DNA from: Halomonas stenophila
GTDB taxonomy: Bacteria > Pseudomonadota > Gammaproteobacteria > Pseudomonadales > Halomonadaceae
Assembly: GCF_014192275.1 (NCBI RefSeq)
Contig: NZ_JACHXR010000001.1
Coordinates: forward strand, 186,001 to 250,000
Direction of reading: 5' to 3'
DNA length: 64,000 bases
Shown here: positions 62,664 through 64,000 of the stretch, piece by piece
Layout: each line of letters starts with the position of its first letter
How positions within the stretch are numbered: position 1 is the first letter of the stretch
Notes under the pieces: model-generated
Told to the model about the DNA's origin: nothing
Seen by the model: only the letters and a program-made list of their open reading frames with translations
Database searches by the model: none
Made by a program: the position numbers and the translations under genes

Positions 62664-64000
62664 TGAACAACGCATCACTCCATCAATTCTCGACCCTGAC
62701 GGTCATCCTGTTGATGCTTGCCTTCTATGGCGGCACCTACCTGATGACGCTCGGCATTCGCAAGAAGAAAGAGGATGCCGACGCCTTCATGGTGTCCAAC
62801 CACCGCGTCGGCTTCGGCATCGGCGCGGCCAGCATGACCGCCACCTGGATCTGGGCAGCTTCCTTCTACGCCGCCGCCACCTCCGGCTACACCTACGGTG
62901 TCTCGGGCCCGATCCACTATGGGCTGTGGGGGGCACTGATGATCCTGTTCATCTATCCTTTCGGACGCCGCTTCCGCAAGCTGGCTCCCAATGCCCACAC
63001 CCTGGGCGAGCTGATCCATGCCCGTCACGGTGCCTCCAGCCAGCTGATCCTGGCGCTGTCGAATCTGCTGGGCAGCATCATCAGCTTGATGGTGAATTTC
63101 ACCGCCGCCGGGGCCCTCGTCTCGGTGCTCTCGCCGCTCTCCTTCCAGGTCGGGGTGATCTTCGCCGGTGTCGGTGTGCTGCTCTATACCCTGTGGTCGG
63201 GCTTCCGCGCCTCGGTGCTGACCGACTTCGCCCAGCTGGTGGCGCTGATGGCCATCGCCGTGGTGATCATTCCCGCGGTCTTCTTCGCCATGGGGGGGCC
63301 GAGCGAGCTGGTGGCAGGCCTCGACAACCTGACCGCCGAGCAGGCCGACTTCTTCTCCGTCGACGCCATCCTCAACCAGGGCGCGCCGTTCTTCGTCGCC
63401 GTGCTGGCCTATGCCATCGGCAACCAGACCATTTCCCAGCGGCTGTTCGCGGTCAACGAGGACCACATCAAGCCGACCTTCCTGACCGCCACCGTGGGCT
63501 ACGGTGCCATCGTCATCGGCCTGGGCATGATCGGGCTGATGGCACTGACGCTGGGCATCGAGCCGCTGAACGGCGACATGAACAACCTGATCCCGCAGAT
63601 GGTATCGGGCTACCTGCCGCCGCTGTTCATCGCGTTGTTCTTCATCCTGGTGATCGGCTCGCTGTCCTCCACCGCCGACTCCGATCTCTCGGCGTTGTCG
63701 GCGATCATGATGGCCGATGTCTACGGCAAGAACATCGCCCGCGGCAAGGCCGACCCCCAGCGCATGCTGCTGGTGGGCCGGTTGACCATGATCATCGCCA
63801 CCGCGGTCGGCATCGTCTTCGCCAGCTTCTCGCTGGACATCCTGGTGATGCTGGTGTTCGTCGGCGCGCTGTGGGGCGCCATCGTCTTCCCGGTGATCGC
63901 CAGCTGCTTCTGGAGCCGGGTCACCAACGCCGCCTTCACCACTTCGGTGATCGTCGCCATGGTGACGTTCTGCCTGGCCCGCTTCGAGTGGCTGCCCCTG
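62664..64000 (+). CDS. Sodium:solute symporter, urea-transporter (DUR3)-like, partial
   Basis: TTG start at 62664 with GAGGGA upstream; the frame stays open to the window end (445 codons seen). The segment ATWIWAASFYAAATSGYTYGVSGP and RKLAPNAHTLGELIHARHG resemble the DUR3 branch of the SSS family, which carries urea and polyamine-like compounds. Other parts (GNQTISQRLFAVNEDHIKPTF, SLSSTADSDLSALSAI) agree. Creatinase next door releases urea, which makes urea a plausible substrate, but this is inferred. Confidence 0.82.

Overview
The window reads as chromosomal DNA of a high-GC gammaproteobacterium, most likely a halophile of the Halomonas/Chromohalobacter group. This rests on recognisable protein sequences and gene order (purB-hflD-mnmA-nudJ-rluE next to icd; clpS-clpA-infA-bpt-aat-ftsK-lolA-rarA; pyrD-rmf-rlmKL), on the Pseudomonas-type long isocitrate lyase and on the 180-kDa NAD-glutamate dehydrogenase. 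No database was searched, so the genus is an inference. No CRISPR array, intact IS element, rRNA operon or prophage is visible.

Layout. 1-7 kb: the start of msrA (cut by the window edge), a membrane-domain/disulfide-reductase fusion, a CDP-alcohol phosphatidyltransferase, a SlyD-like isomerase, a small membrane protein, a SlyB-like lipoprotein and aceA. 7-15 kb: a GNAT acetyltransferase, the roxA ribosomal oxygenase, purB, hflD, mnmA, nudJ and rluE on the minus strand, with icd divergent; this order is largely that of E. coli. 15-28 kb: an N-degron and cell-division block (clpS, clpA, infA, bpt, aat, ftsK, lolA, rarA), then a hemerythrin-fold protein, murI and trmA. 28-45 kb: NAD-glutamate dehydrogenase, mgtE, pyrD, rmf, rlmKL, a thioredoxin-fold protein, pdxB, htpX, alaA, an YlqF-type GTPase and msrB. 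45-46.2 kb: three tRNA-Glu/tRNA-Gly pairs followed by about 440 bp of tandem repeats built from the 3' part of tRNA-Gly. 46-50 kb: yadGH, queF, a nitroreductase, a thioesterase-like protein and tRNA-Ser.

50-64 kb is accessory metabolism. glyA is followed by what looks like only the first codons of sarcosine oxidase soxB, a probable deletion scar. A lower-GC stretch then carries a LysR regulator, creatininase, a BCCT transporter and creatinase (creatinine to creatine to sarcosine plus urea), with a small unknown gene upstream of creatinase that appears split by a -1 frameshift at an A AAA AAG heptamer. Next come an M20 amidohydrolase, an SSS symporter with its DUF3311 partner, a divergent LysR regulator, and the start of a second SSS symporter (DUR3/urea-transporter-like) preceded by a possible leader ORF and a strong hairpin.

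The most unusual signal is structural rather than enzymatic: tandem duplications sit at gene 3' ends. Heptad arrays (7-bp units) begin at the stop codons of roxA, purB and a WGR-like gene, and a related short array follows the thioredoxin-fold gene. A 14-bp array begins at the slyB-like stop codon. The last ~30 codons of rlmKL are tandemly duplicated, and the tRNA-Gly 3' half is reiterated.
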